The position numbers were made by a program, and so were the translations under genes. From Silicimonas sp. (GTDB taxonomy: Bacteria; Pseudomonadota; Alphaproteobacteria; Rhodobacterales; Rhodobacteraceae): a stretch of DNA of 64,000 nucleotides. A model generated the notes under the pieces. The model did not search any database, was not told where the DNA came from, and worked only from the letters and a program-made list of their open reading frames with translations. The DNA is taken from assembly GCA_022826205.1 (NCBI GenBank), contig JAJDVJ010000081.1, positions 58,401 through 122,400 of the forward strand, in the 5' to 3' direction. Shown here one piece after another: positions 53,194 to 63,177 of the stretch; the first letter of the stretch is position 1; each line of letters begins with the position of its first letter.

Positions 53194-53796
53194 CTAAGGA
53201 TAAAGGCGTTCGACCTTCCAAACGGCATCAGACGACGCTCTGGTCCAACGGAATCGGTCGTGGAGCCGGAATTCTCCATCGGCCCAGAACTCGATCTCGA
53301 CAGGCAAAATCCTGAAACCGCCCCAGAACGGCGGTCGTTTCGGGTCGAGTCCGTGGATGACGCCCATCTTGGCCGCCTTGGACATTAATGCCTTCCGGGA
53401 CGACAACGGCTGCGACTGACGCGACGCCCAAGCGCCAACGCGGCTTTGCACCCCTCGCGTGGCGAAGTAGCGGTCCGCGGACGCTCCGTCCTCTACTGTC
53501 ACGGATCCACGTACCCTGACCTGACGGCGCAGGCTTTTCCAGTGGATGACGAAAGCCGCCTTCTCGGAAGTCTTGATCTCCCGAGCCTTCACGCTGCCGT
53601 AATTGGTGTAGAATACGAAGGTGCCATTCTCGATCCCCTTGAGCAATACCATGCGCACATTCGGCAGGCCGGACTCGTCCACCGTTGCGAGGGCCATTGC
53701 GCCCGGATCGTTCAGTTCGGTCCCTTCCGCCTCGTTCAGCCAACGGCTCACAATGGCCATAGGGTCGTGACCTTCGAATATTCCGCTTCTATTCAT
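53194..53796 (-). CDS. pdxH: Pyridoxamine 5'-phosphate oxidase
   Basis: 200 aa FMN enzyme that makes pyridoxal phosphate in the last step of vitamin B6 synthesis/salvage. Motifs: [24 protein letters not shown] (read in two parts, about 45-68) and the C-terminal signature [17 protein letters not shown] (about 173-189). ATG 53796 begins [12 protein letters not shown], the normal start; ATG 53811 is a possible alternative. Divergent from fabI with 81 nt between, so the two promoters must overlap. Confidence 0.94.
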   Translation of the reverse strand: MNRSGIFEGHDPMAIVSRWLNEAEGTELNDPGAMALATVDESGLPNVRMVLLKGIENGTFVFYTNYGSVKAREIKTSEKAAFVIHWKSLRRQVRVRGSVTVEDGASADRYFATRGVQSRVGAWASRQSQPLSSRKALMSKAAKMGVIHGLDPKRPPFWGGFRILPVEIEFWADGEFRLHDRFRWTRASSDAVWKVERLYP

Positions 53797-53877
53797 CGTG
53801 CCCGCCTTCATGCTCTTGATGCATCTGACGTGATCGCATAGACCCACTGCACGGTAAACGGGGGCGAGGGTCAAAAT

Positions 53878-54693
53878 ATGTCCGCAGGGCTTATGACAGG
53901 CAAACGAGGCCTGATCATGGGGCTGGCCAACGAGAGATCAATCGCCTGGGGAATTGCCAAGGCGGTTGCAGATCAAGGTGCCGAACTCGCATTTTCGTAC
54001 CAAAGCGAAGCGCTCCTGAAGCGCGTCGGACCGTTGTCCCAGCAGCTGGGCTCGAACATCGTCCTGCCCTGCGATGTGGCGGACATGGACAGCGTGAACT
54101 CCCTGTTCCAGGAACTCGAGAACCGCTGGAGCAAGCTTGATTTCGTCGTTCATGCAATCGGATTTTCCGACAAGAACGAGTTGCGTGGCCGCTACGTCGA
54201 CACAAGCCGTGACAATTTCCTCATGTCGATGGACATATCAGTGTTCTCTTTCACCGCGATCGCAAAGCGGGCCGCCGCGATGATGCCTGATGGCGGATCG
54301 CTCCTGACCTTGACCTACTACGGTGCCGAGCGGGTGATGCCACATTACAACGTCATGGGGGTCTGCAAGGCTGCACTGGAATCAAGCGTACGCTACATTG
54401 CCGAGGATCTCGGCAAGGACGGCATCCGTTGCAATGCCATCAGCGCGGGCACGATCAAGACTCTGGCGGCCTCTGGCATCGGCGACTTCCGTTACATCCT
54501 GAAGTGGAACGAGTACAATTCCCCGCTGAGGCGGAACGTGAGCATCGAGGATGTCGGCAACGCTGCGCTCTATCTTCTTTCCGATCTGGGTTCGGCCGTC
54601 ACAGGCGAGGTTCATCATGTGGACTCCGGCTACCATGTCGTGGGCATGAAGGCGCTCGACGCTCCGGACATGACCTACGAAAAACGGGAATGA
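53878..54693 (+). CDS. fabI: Enoyl-[acyl-carrier-protein] reductase (NADH)
   Basis: 271 aa atypical SDR that completes each round of fatty acid elongation. NADH site [19 protein letters not shown] (about 11-29), and the catalytic Tyr-x6-Lys in HYNVMGVCK (about 160-168) with the first Tyr in LTYYGAERV. The normal FabI C-terminus ([15 protein letters not shown]) is present. ATG 53878 is preceded by GGGCGAGGG. The phosphoribosyltransferase gene follows about 145 nt later. Confidence 0.96.
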   Translation: MSAGLMTGKRGLIMGLANERSIAWGIAKAVADQGAELAFSYQSEALLKRVGPLSQQLGSNIVLPCDVADMDSVNSLFQELENRWSKLDFVVHAIGFSDKNELRGRYVDTSRDNFLMSMDISVFSFTAIAKRAAAMMPDGGSLLTLTYYGAERVMPHYNVMGVCKAALESSVRYIAEDLGKDGIRCNAISAGTIKTLAASGIGDFRYILKWNEYNSPLRRNVSIEDVGNAALYLLSDLGSAVTGEVHHVDSGYHVVGMKALDAPDMTYEKRE

Positions 54694-54838
54694 TGGCTCC
54701 TGGCGCAGGAATAGCCATTGCGGTCGCAAGGCAATCCCGGACCGGACCCGGACGATACCGTTTTCCGAGGATCCGATGTCTGGTGTGCCGGTCACGGCGG
54801 CCGAAGACGTCTGCGGCATCGGATCGAAAGGACAGCAC

Positions 54839-55342
54839 GTGACCGAACGCCTGCCACACGAGAAGGGGTTCCACGTCAGCTGGGACCAAATGCATCGCGA
54901 TGCCCGCGCGCTTGCCTGGCGGCTGGATGGGCGCGGACCGCTTGATGGCAGGTGGAAGGCGGTCGTGGCAATCACGCGTGGCGGCATGGCACCAGCGATG
55001 ATCGTGGCCCGCGAACTTGACATTCGAATCGTGGATACAATCAGCGTGAAGAGCTACGATCACCAATCGCAGTCCGACGCGCAGATCCTGAAATCTCCGG
55101 ACGCGGCATTGATGGGGGACGGTGCGGGCATTCTCGTCGTGGATGACTTGGTCGATTCAGGCCAGACGCTTGAACTCGTTCGGCGACACTACCCGAAGGC
55201 ACACTTCGCCACGGTCTACGCCAAGCCCATGGGTGAACAGCAGGTAGACACGTTCATCACTGGCGTCAGTCAAGACACCTGGATATTCTTTCCATGGGAC
55301 ATGGCGCTTCAGTATGTCGAGCCCTACCGGGGCGCTGACTGA
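54839..55342 (+). CDS. gpt: Xanthine(-guanine) phosphoribosyltransferase
   Basis: 167 aa purine salvage enzyme converting xanthine or guanine and PRPP to XMP or GMP. The PRPP-binding motif is [14 protein letters not shown] (about 98-111), preceded by the [11 protein letters not shown] loop (about 44-54). GTG 54839 with AAAGGA 7 nt upstream is preferred since it gives [17 protein letters not shown], the expected opening; an ATG at 54776 would add 21 non-conserved residues. Single gene downstream of fabI. Confidence 0.92.
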   Translation: MTERLPHEKGFHVSWDQMHRDARALAWRLDGRGPLDGRWKAVVAITRGGMAPAMIVARELDIRIVDTISVKSYDHQSQSDAQILKSPDAALMGDGAGILVVDDLVDSGQTLELVRRHYPKAHFATVYAKPMGEQQVDTFITGVSQDTWIFFPWDMALQYVEPYRGAD

Positions 55343-55506
55343 AGACTTCGTGCATTCATTACGGAACTAGGCGACGTCATGCGCATGTGACGGCACAATG
55401 TGCCGCGGGCAGACGTTCTGCGACACATCCGTGGGCAGCCCGGCTCCGGCACTCAGGGGAGACAGGCTGCGGCCATGATAGGGGTGCGGCAGCGTGTCTT
55501 TGGATC

Positions 55507-56226
55507 TCACGTCCTGCGCGGCCAGTTTGGCGGGGACAGCGAGGACTGAAACCAGTTCACGAAGCTCACTTGCGAGAAGGTCGGAAGTCCCGTGACGCTT
55601 CGGATTGCAGCCGCGTAGGGTGCCATGTTGGTGCATTCGAGCACGATGGCCCCAATGTCAGGATGTTCCGCGACAAGGTCTTTGGCGGCGGCCACGTTGT
55701 CAGCCTCGGCTGCCACCGGATCGAGCTCGGGTGCATTGCCCAGGATGGCTTCCGTGAAATGCGCCCGGCCTTCGGTCGTGCCCACGGGGGTGCCCACGGG
55801 CACCCCTGCGGCTGCCAGATGCGCTTTGGTCAGGGACAAATTCGAGACGGTGAGGATGCCCGCCCGGCGGCCTGACGGGAGGAGCGCGTTGACTGCGCCG
55901 AGCTGCATCAGTGACGATGTCAGCACAGGTATGTCGACGGCTGTCGACAGCTCTTCCTGAAAAATCGAGAGAAACCCGCAATTCGTGGTGATCCCGTCCA
56001 CGCCGTCAGCCTCAAGATCCTGCGCCGCCGTCCTGAAGGCGTCCAGCAACCCCTTTGCTCCCTGTCGAACCACGCGGTCCGGCGACGCGTCGCGCACGAC
56101 CTTGTAGTGCACCGGAAAGCCCCACGTTCCCGCGTTGCCCATGTCGCCAAGGATGCGCGGAAACCGGGCTTCGAGCATGAGGATTCCCACGGAAGCCCCG
56201 TAGACCGATTTGCCGCCCTTGATCAT
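55507..56226 (-). CDS. Aspartate/glutamate/hydantoin racemase family protein
   Basis: 239 aa. The two catalytic Cys residues of the family are in GITTNCGFLSIF (about 77-88) and IVLECTNMAPYA (about 200-211). Start: ATG 56226 with AGAGG immediately upstream, giving MIKGGKSVYGASVGIL; a TTG at 56268 is an alternative. The family contains amino acid racemases, maleate isomerases and arylmalonate decarboxylases. A D-amino acid dehydrogenase-like gene with a TRAP importer lies about 0.9 kb away on the other strand, so racemising an imported amino or hydroxy acid is a plausible inference. Confidence 0.85.
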   Translation of the reverse strand: MIKGGKSVYGASVGILMLEARFPRILGDMGNAGTWGFPVHYKVVRDASPDRVVRQGAKGLLDAFRTAAQDLEADGVDGITTNCGFLSIFQEELSTAVDIPVLTSSLMQLGAVNALLPSGRRAGILTVSNLSLTKAHLAAAGVPVGTPVGTTEGRAHFTEAILGNAPELDPVAAEADNVAAAKDLVAEHPDIGAIVLECTNMAPYAAAIRSVTGLPTFSQVSFVNWFQSSLSPPNWPRRT

Positions 56227-57118
56227 GACCTCTGCCTTTTCTCGAACGTCGCGATTCGTTGCCGCCAATTGCGTGCATGTTTATTCACCATCTTTGTCCG
56301 GCAATGAAGCATGGAGTGGAAACGGGTCCGCTCCGTCCGCCCCGCACAGGCAAACCCGGCGCCATGGCGGAAATTCGGATGGCGAGCGTGCCCGGGTCAT
56401 TGTGGGCGACCTTGTCCGAGTTCGTGAATGCGCATTCCCTCGGTGCGGCGCTGCCGTTTTCGAATTCGCAACATTCAGCGCTGCGCAGATACGTAACCAG
56501 GCAAGGTACCCGAACTGGCTGCCCCGGCACCGATGCAAGGCAATCAATGAGGGTGCCGTCGGACATCGTGAGTCGTCACGACAAATTGATGACCAGGTTC
56601 CAAGGTCGGCAAAGTGGCCTCTTTGGGAGAGATTTTGCCAAGTTGCATTTGTGGCTTGGGAGGTCCGGACTTCGTTAGGGAATTCTGTTGGTTCCAGGGG
56701 CCGCTTGCGCACGCGACCTTGCCGGTCACCGAGTGCATAGGCGTCACACAAGCAACGTCGTCAAGAGTCCGTGCCGCAGACGTTTAACTTGCGACCAGTC
56801 GTGACTCTCATCGCCGCGCCGTGCCCTGCGTGGGGGCTGGCAGCTCTGTTTTGAGCGATGCACTGCCGTCTGGACGACGAGAGGTGCACCGCCGTACGTG
56901 TCGGGACAGGAACCACGCCTTGTAGTCAGGAGCTGGGATTCAGCGTGTCCCAGCATCTCAACCGCCTCCCACGGCAAGGCTTCGCCAATTGCGCTACGAA
57001 GGCTTGGCAATCACTTGCAAGTTTGACTTGGATCAGGTGCAGATGCGTCTGAATGAAATTGTAAGCCAGGCTGCACCGTTGCAAGCTCGGCACTCAAGGC
57101 GGCGGAGGTGCTGCAGCA
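56227..57118. other. Intergenic region between racemase and oxidoreductase
   Basis: About 890 bases with only motif-free open frames on both strands. It should contain two divergent promoters. A clear ribosome site (GGAGGTG at about 57104) belongs to the downstream oxidoreductase. Nothing else recognised; decayed coding DNA is possible. Confidence 0.4.
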
Positions 57119-58387
57119 ATGGAGGGATCCCGACAGACAGTTGCGATCGTCGGCGCCGGGATTGTCGGCGTATCGACTGCAATTTGGTGCCTCCGCGACG
57201 GGCATGATGTCATCCTGATCGACAGGAAGGGTCCTGCCGAGGGCGCCAGTCATGGCAATGGCGGAGTCCTGGCATCCAATGGCATCATCCCGGTCTCCGT
57301 GCCAGGACTGCTCCGGAACGTGCCGGGCCTGCTCTTCGGTCGCGACCAGCCACTATTTCTCAAATGGCAGTATTTGCCGCGCCTCGTTCCTTGGCTGACT
57401 CGCTTTCTGGGCCACGCGAACGCAAGCGATGTCCGAAAGCGGGCTGCCGCGTTGACGCAAATTGTAGGTGACAGCCTGGCCGAGCACCAGGATCTGGCAA
57501 GGGGTACAGGTGCCGAGAAGTGGATTTGCCCCGCGGACTATGTATTCCTCTATCGTGATCGTGCGCATTTCGAGGGCGATTCACTCGGCTGGCAGATCCG
57601 GGCGGAACACGGATACACGTGGGAGGAGATCGAAGGCGCCGCGTTGCGTGCCTACGATCCAGCCTTTGGCCCGTCGATCACCTTCGGAGTCCGTTGCCCG
57701 GACCATGGACGGATCAGCGATCCCGGCCGCTACGTGAAGGATCTGGCGAAACATGCCGAATCTCTAGGCGCACGTCTCCTGATCGGCGAGGTCACTGACG
57801 TTGTGCAGGAGAGTGGCCAAGTCACCGGCCTGCGCGTCGGCGGCGAGACGATCTGGTGCGACTCGGTCGTCCTCGCAGCAGGCGCATGGTCAGGAACGCT
57901 TTCCAGAAAGCTAGGCGTCAAGGTGCCTATGGAGAGTGAACGGGGCTATCATCTCGAACTCTGGGGTCCCTCGATCATGCCACGGTCGCCCGTCATGATT
58001 GCCGCCGCCAAGTTCGTGGCGACTCCCATGGAAGGACGGCTGCGGCTTGCCGGCATTGTCGAATTCGGTGGCTTGGACGCGCCACCGTCGCGTGCCCCAT
58101 TCAGGCTGCTGGAAAGACAGATTCGCAAAGCCATACCAGGCATCGCATGGAAGGATTCTGTCGAATGGATGGGGCACCGCCCCTCCGTCGCTGACAGCAC
58201 GCCGCTCATAGGCCCTGTTCCGGGCGTTGCGGGGGCATTGATGGCCTTCGGCCACGATCATGTAGGTCTGACGGGCGGACCCCGGACAGGTCGACTGGTG
58301 GCACAGCTCATTGCAGGACGACAACCCAATCTTGACCTTTCACCTTTTTCCCCTGCACGGTATGCAGGTGCGCGTCATCCGACGTGA
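57119..58387 (+). CDS. FAD-dependent D-amino acid dehydrogenase-like protein (DadA family)
   Basis: 422 aa DAO-fold flavoprotein. The FAD site is VAIVGAGIVGVSTAIWCL (about 8-25), then GASHGNGGVLASNG with the conserved Asn/Gly, and the C-terminal DSTPLIGPVPGVAGALMAFGHDHVGLT (read in parts). GGAGGTG lies 8-9 nt before ATG 57119. The family dehydrogenates D-amino acids, hydroxyproline or N-methyl amino acids to imino/keto acids. Downstream, 18 nt later, comes a DctP-type binding protein gene, so substrate import and oxidation are coupled. Confidence 0.89.
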   Translation: MEGSRQTVAIVGAGIVGVSTAIWCLRDGHDVILIDRKGPAEGASHGNGGVLASNGIIPVSVPGLLRNVPGLLFGRDQPLFLKWQYLPRLVPWLTRFLGHANASDVRKRAAALTQIVGDSLAEHQDLARGTGAEKWICPADYVFLYRDRAHFEGDSLGWQIRAEHGYTWEEIEGAALRAYDPAFGPSITFGVRCPDHGRISDPGRYVKDLAKHAESLGARLLIGEVTDVVQESGQVTGLRVGGETIWCDSVVLAAGAWSGTLSRKLGVKVPMESERGYHLELWGPSIMPRSPVMIAAAKFVATPMEGRLRLAGIVEFGGLDAPPSRAPFRLLERQIRKAIPGIAWKDSVEWMGHRPSVADSTPLIGPVPGVAGALMAFGHDHVGLTGGPRTGRLVAQLIAGRQPNLDLSPFSPARYAGARHPT

Positions 58388-58405
58388 ATCACCCAGGAGA
58401 ATGAA

Positions 58406-59386
58406 ATGAACAAACCAACGACGCTACTTGCTGCAAGCACGGTCGCATTGACCATGGCCGCTACGCCGATCATGGCCGAGAAGTGGGATATGCCCATGGC
58501 CTATTCCGGCTCCAACTTCCATTCGGTGACGGGCGCCGAGTTCGCAAAATGCGTGACGACCGGCACGGGTGGCGAAATCGAGATCGTTACCCACCCGAGC
58601 GGAAGCCTCTTCCCTGGAGCGCAGATCAAGCGTGCGGTCCAGACCGGTCAGGTTCCGATCGGCGAGCGTCTGCTTTCCGGCCATCAGAACGAGAACGCGC
58701 TTTTTGGCTTCGACTCGGTGCCGTTTCTCGCAACGAGCTTCGATGATGCCGACAAGCTTTGGGAAGCCGCGAAGCCCACTCTCGAGAAGATTCTGGCCGA
58801 CCAGGGCCTGCACCTGCTCTATGCTGTGGCATGGCCGCCTCAAGGTCTCTATTTCCGCGATGCCGTGGAATCTGTTGCGGACATGAAGGGCATCAAGTTC
58901 CGTTCGTACAACAACGCAACCACACGGCTTGCGGAACTGACAGGCATGCTGCCGGTCACGATTGAGGCGGCCGAGATCAGCCAGGCATTCGCCACCGGAG
59001 TGGCTGACTCAATGGTTTCCTCGGGCTCCACGGGCTATGACCGGAAAGTTTGGGAATCGCTGAATTACTTCTACGAAGTGGATGCATGGCTGCCGCGCAA
59101 CTATGTCATGGTGAACTCGGGTGTCTGGGACGGCGTTTCAGAGCAGAACAAGAATGTCATCAATGCCTGCGCAGGGCTTGCCGAGTATGCCGGCAATTGG
59201 CGAGCGAAGGAGTACACCGGCTTTACGCTTCAAGGCCTGCGGGACGGGGGCATGACGGTTGCGCCCGCATCAGACCAGATGAAGGCCGAACTGCAGGAAA
59301 TCGGCAAGGTCATGACCACCGAGTGGCTTGAAGCTGCCGGCGCCGAAGGTCAGGCCGTGGTTGACAGGTTCATGTCGCTGAAGTGA
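58406..59386 (+). CDS. TRAP transporter substrate-binding protein, DctP-type
   Basis: 326 aa periplasmic binding protein. Signal peptide with cleavage after PIMA-EKWDM. Conserved DctP features are GGEIEIVTHPSGSLFP (about 55-70), MKGIKFRSYNNATTRL (about 161-176, with the carboxylate-binding Arg) and EAAEISQAFATGVADSMVSS (about 190-209). It binds a carboxylate (organic acid, keto acid or amino acid). First of a DctPQM set but separated from the DctQ gene by 314 nt, with a hairpin right after its stop codon. Confidence 0.92.
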   Translation: MNKPTTLLAASTVALTMAATPIMAEKWDMPMAYSGSNFHSVTGAEFAKCVTTGTGGEIEIVTHPSGSLFPGAQIKRAVQTGQVPIGERLLSGHQNENALFGFDSVPFLATSFDDADKLWEAAKPTLEKILADQGLHLLYAVAWPPQGLYFRDAVESVADMKGIKFRSYNNATTRLAELTGMLPVTIEAAEISQAFATGVADSMVSSGSTGYDRKVWESLNYFYEVDAWLPRNYVMVNSGVWDGVSEQNKNVINACAGLAEYAGNWRAKEYTGFTLQGLRDGGMTVAPASDQMKAELQEIGKVMTTEWLEAAGAEGQAVVDRFMSLK

Positions 59387-59395
59387 TCAATCGGG

Positions 59396-59418
59396 ACGGG
59401 CTCGCACGTCGGGCCCGT
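59396..59418 (+). terminator. Hairpin after the TRAP binding protein
   Basis: Stem ACGGGC / GCCCGT (59396-59401 and 59413-59418), extendable by a C-G and a G-T pair, with a 7-nt loop, followed by pyrimidine-rich TCACTTCCTTTC. Without a clear U-run it probably acts as partial attenuation or RNA protection. Confidence 0.4.
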
Positions 59419-59700
59419 TCACTTCCTTTCAGGCGAGTTTGCAATGACAGCAATGAGGCGCCCTGCGCATCGTTCAACTGACTGGGACTGGCCGAACGCC
59501 GCTGGAGAAGCTTGGACGACTTTCGCCGGACGGGCTCGGTTGCATTCACATGCGGCAAGGAAGTCGAGGCGGTCGAGAAACGCGTTGGGGGTGCCGGTGC
59601 ATCTGGTCGGGGGGCGTCGACGTCAACAAGGATCAGTTGATGCAGCAAGGATCGGGTGGAACTCACCGCGCCGGCGCGACACCCGCGAGGGCATGCGGCC
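59419..59700. other. Gap between TRAP binding protein and DctQ
   Basis: About 280 bases, no gene recognised; open frames here lack known motifs. Long spacers of this kind between binding protein and permease genes are not typical of TRAP operons, so a second promoter or a deleted small gene is possible. Confidence 0.35.
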
Positions 59701-60225
59701 ATGACACTTGTCCGCCGCACACTTGATTGGACCTACGTTGCGGCTGGCGTTCTTGCCGCCTGCTGCCTCATAGCGATTCTGGGCCTTATCGTGATCCAGA
59801 TGCTCGCCCGCTGGACCGGCGAGGTCTTTCCGGGCGCACCTGAATACGCAGGCTACTTCATGGCCGCGGCGTCGTTTCTTGCCTTTGCCAACGCCCTAAG
59901 CCGGGGCAGCCATATCCGGGTCTCGATCTTGCTGAACGCTCTGCCCCCGCGCGGCAAGCGTCTTCTTGAGATCTGGTGCTTCGCCATTGGCACCGTTACG
60001 GCGTGGTATTTCGTCTACTACGCAGTTCGCTTCGTCTACTGGTCCTGGAGATTCAATGACATCAGCCAGGGCCAGGACCGAACCGAACTCTGGATTCCCC
60101 AGAGCTTTGTTCTTGCCGGAGCGATCATCTTCGCGGTGGCCCTCACCGACAATCTCCTCAACCTGATCTTCAAGGGCGAGCACCGAATTTCGAGGGACCA
60201 GATCGAACAGGGATTAGGAGGATAG
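59701..60225 (+). CDS. TRAP transporter small permease, DctQ-type
   Basis: 174 aa membrane protein with four hydrophobic segments (about 10-33, 45-62, 85-110, 125-150). The DctQ signature is visible: ARWTGEVFPGAPEYAGYFMAAASF and SRGSHIRVSILLNALPP. ATG 59701 was chosen as the first Met before the first membrane segment. It ends 3 nt before the DctM gene, whose ribosome site AGGAGGA lies in its final codons. Confidence 0.93.
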   Translation: MTLVRRTLDWTYVAAGVLAACCLIAILGLIVIQMLARWTGEVFPGAPEYAGYFMAAASFLAFANALSRGSHIRVSILLNALPPRGKRLLEIWCFAIGTVTAWYFVYYAVRFVYWSWRFNDISQGQDRTELWIPQSFVLAGAIIFAVALTDNLLNLIFKGEHRISRDQIEQGLGG

Positions 60226-60228
60226 TTC

Positions 60229-61536
60229 ATGGAAGACGCCTCGATCATCGTCCTCTTCCTCTTCGTGCTCTTCCTGCTGCTGGGATCAGGCGTCTGGGTC
60301 GGCCTGTCGCTGATCGGCGTTGCCTGGGTCGGCATGGAGCTCTTCACGACCAGGCCCGTTGGCGACACGATGCTGACGACGATCTGGTCCTCTTCATCCT
60401 CATGGACGCTTACCGCCCTGCCCCTGTTCATCTGGATGGGAGAGATCCTCTACCGAACCCGCCTGTCGGAAGACATGTTCCGAGGTCTCAGCCCGTGGAT
60501 GAGGTCGCTGCCAGGCGGTCTCGTTCACACCAACATCGTCGGCTGCACCGTCTTTGCCGCCGTCTCGGGGTCCTCGGCGGCAACGCTGACGACGGTCGGC
60601 AAGATGTCCATTCCGGAACTCAGGAAGCGGAACTACCCAGAGCCGATGGTCATCGGCACGCTTGCCGGCGCCGCCACGCTGGGTCTCATGATTCCGCCCT
60701 CGCTGACCCTCATCGTCTACGGAGTCACAATCAACGAATCGATCTCCAAGCTCTTCTTCGCGGGCATCGTGCCAGGTCTTGTGCTGGCTGCGATGTTCAT
60801 GTCCTACGTGGCGATCTACAGCCGAGTGTCTCGGTCCTGGAATCCAGCTGCCGAATCGCCGATGTCGTTTTCCGAACGCGTCGCGAACTCACGCTTTCTG
60901 ATCCCGGTGGTCTGCCTGATCCTTGTGGTCATCGGATCAATGTATCTTGGCTATGCCACCGCCACCGAAGCCGCGGCGTTCGGCGTGATCGGAGGCCTGC
61001 TCCTCGCCGCCAGCCAAGGGTCGCTCAACTGGAAGACGTTCACCCAAAGCCTTATGGGAGCGACCCGGACGAGCGCCATGATCGCGCTCATTCTTGCGGG
61101 TGCCGCGTTCCTCTCGCTCTCGATGGGGTTCACCGGACTCCCGCGCGGCCTCGCCGACCTGATTGCCCAGTGGGAGCTTTCGCGGTTCGAGCTCCTCATG
61201 GTCCTCCTTGTCTTCTACATCATTCTCGGTTGCTTTCTCGACGGCATCTCCTCGGTCGTGCTGACGATGGCTGTCGTGGAGCCGATGATTCGCGACGCCG
61301 GAATAGATCTCATCTGGTTCGGCATCTTCATCGTGGTGGTGGTTGAAATGGCCCAGATCACGCCCCCGATCGGCTTCAACCTATTCGTGCTGCAGGGGAT
61401 GACACATCACGAGATGAACTTCATCGCAAAGTCGGCCATCCCGATGTTCGTGATCATGGTCCTGATGGTTTTTGTGCTGATCGCCGTTCCTGATCTGGCG
61501 ACCTGGCTGCCCGATCAGATGCGACAACGACCGTGA
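60229..61536 (+). CDS. TRAP transporter large permease, DctM-type
   Basis: 435 aa polytopic membrane protein, ion-coupled transport channel of the tripartite system. Twelve or so hydrophobic segments; diagnostic stretches are VSGSSAATLTTVGKMSIPEL (about 113-132), GTLAGAATLGLMIPPSLTLIVYG (about 141-163) and ITPPIGFNLFVLQG (about 378-391). ATG 60229 follows an AGGAGGA site. It completes the DctPQM set and is the last gene of the unit; the aldo/keto reductase gene converges 210 nt later. Confidence 0.95.
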   Translation: MEDASIIVLFLFVLFLLLGSGVWVGLSLIGVAWVGMELFTTRPVGDTMLTTIWSSSSSWTLTALPLFIWMGEILYRTRLSEDMFRGLSPWMRSLPGGLVHTNIVGCTVFAAVSGSSAATLTTVGKMSIPELRKRNYPEPMVIGTLAGAATLGLMIPPSLTLIVYGVTINESISKLFFAGIVPGLVLAAMFMSYVAIYSRVSRSWNPAAESPMSFSERVANSRFLIPVVCLILVVIGSMYLGYATATEAAAFGVIGGLLLAASQGSLNWKTFTQSLMGATRTSAMIALILAGAAFLSLSMGFTGLPRGLADLIAQWELSRFELLMVLLVFYIILGCFLDGISSVVLTMAVVEPMIRDAGIDLIWFGIFIVVVVEMAQITPPIGFNLFVLQGMTHHEMNFIAKSAIPMFVIMVLMVFVLIAVPDLATWLPDQMRQRP

Positions 61537-61746
61537 ATGCAGCGTAATTCTTTCGCCACTGGCACCAATCTGACGTGAAGGGCTTCCGGCGGACCCTTGT
61601 GTCGATCAAGGCAGCGAAGCGCGAACCAGTTCAGGGCATTGGCGCACCTGAAACCCTCAGTGCATTCTGGATGGCTGGTGCTCTTGGCGGATCGCCCACG
61701 AGAACGGATTCGTGCCATGGAAGCCGGTCAGGTCAATCCTGGGGCG

Positions 61747-62742
61747 TCAGCAGTATTTTTCCGGACCGATCCACTGACGTGTGGAATAGCGATCGCCATG
61801 ACACCAGCCGACCGGCAGTCGACATTCGATCTCGGACTTCAAGTCCGCACCCAACTCCAGGTTGGCCCCTTCCACCAGTTCGGCGAAATGATCACAGTTT
61901 CTGGTGCCTGGAATCACCAGCGTGGAAGGGCTTTGGGCCAGAACCCAGGCAATCGCCAATGCCGCCGTGGAACAGCCTGCGTCACCCGCCAGGTCACGCA
62001 ACGGCTGGCTGGCGGCCAGGTTGCGTTCGAGGTTGCCGCCGGAAAACCGGGGATTGGACGTCATGAAAGCCGAATCCCCGATCTTTTCTGGTTTTGGCGG
62101 GGCATCGGTCAGCAATCCACGACCGACTGGAGAGAACGCGACGAGCGAAACCCCGAGCCGTTCGCAAGCTTGAACCAGCCCCAATTCCGGCGACCGTGTC
62201 TGCAGCGAATACTCGGACTGCACCGCTGCGATGGGGTGAACATCAGACGCGCGTGCCAGCGTGGTCGGCGCGACTTCCGACAACCCAATATGCCCAATCT
62301 TGCCGGCCTTGACCATGCGCGCATAGGTGCCAACGACCTCCTCCACGTGCACGTCTGGATCGAGACGATGGAGATAGAAGAGTTCGACCTGTTCAACACC
62401 CAGCCGTGCAAGGCTCTTGTCCAGTTCGGCCTCGATATGCGCGGGGCTGTTGTCGAAGTTGCGCCCGGTCTCAGGGTCGCGTGATATGCCGGCCTTGGTC
62501 GCCAGAACGAAAGGCGTTTCGCCCTTTCGGCGGGCAAGGTAGCTGCCGATGATATCCTCCGAGCGTCCCATGCCGTAGACGTTGGACGTGTCGATATGCG
62601 TCACGCCGGCATCGAGCGCGGCATCCAGGATCGCGTGGCTTTCTTCCACAGTTGCGTTTCCATAGATGCCAGCAAAGGACATCGCACCGACACCAAGGAC
62701 CGAGACCGATGGCCCGCCCTGACCCAATGAACGTGTTTTCAT
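61747..62742 (-). CDS. Aldo/keto reductase
   Basis: 331 aa, long-form AKR (YajO/AKR13-like). Catalytic residues: Asp/Tyr in HIDTSNVYGMGRSE (about 49-62), Lys in LATKAGIS (about 80) and His in FYLHRLDP (about 121). GHIGLSEV (about 148-155) and SEYSLQTRSPE are family segments. ATG 62742 with AGGGAA 8-10 nt upstream is preferred to an in-frame start at 62763. Single gene, converging with DctM. General carbonyl reductase; substrate unknown. Confidence 0.9.
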   Translation of the reverse strand: MKTRSLGQGGPSVSVLGVGAMSFAGIYGNATVEESHAILDAALDAGVTHIDTSNVYGMGRSEDIIGSYLARRKGETPFVLATKAGISRDPETGRNFDNSPAHIEAELDKSLARLGVEQVELFYLHRLDPDVHVEEVVGTYARMVKAGKIGHIGLSEVAPTTLARASDVHPIAAVQSEYSLQTRSPELGLVQACERLGVSLVAFSPVGRGLLTDAPPKPEKIGDSAFMTSNPRFSGGNLERNLAASQPLRDLAGDAGCSTAALAIAWVLAQSPSTLVIPGTRNCDHFAELVEGANLELGADLKSEIECRLPVGWCHGDRYSTRQWIGPEKYC

Positions 62743-63177
62743 TGTGCAAGTTCCCTTGGCCAAAGGTCATCCGGCAGCTTCTGGAGCACGACCGTCGATG
62801 CAAGCGGTGGATGGCATGCTTGCCGACCGAGGTTGGAATTCTCCCGTCTCTTCCGCTTCATGCGGCACACCTCCGTTCGAACATGTCGGTCATCCGGTTG
62901 CTCATAGTGCAACAGCGCAGTGCGGAATTGGCCGTTCCCTTAGGCTGAGCAAGCCGCGAGCGCAGACGCGATGCAAGGATTCGTCCGGGCCGTCGAGCGT
63001 CACTCGGGTACCGCCCTCTTTCGTGCGTTTGCAAGTCATCGACCTTCACTGGCCTTCAATTGCGGCTGATCCCACGGACACGCCCATAGCCCGACATTTG
63101 TCATGGCGCAACCTGCGCCTCCAGTGGTGAATTCTGCAAGCGATTTCCGCCGCATTCCAACCCGAGTTCGCGGATCT
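62743..63177. other. Intergenic region, no gene recognised
   Basis: About 435 bases between the P450 stop codon and the aldo/keto reductase start, both on the minus strand. No motif-bearing frame. The reductase promoter must be here; I could not mark it. Confidence 0.35.
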
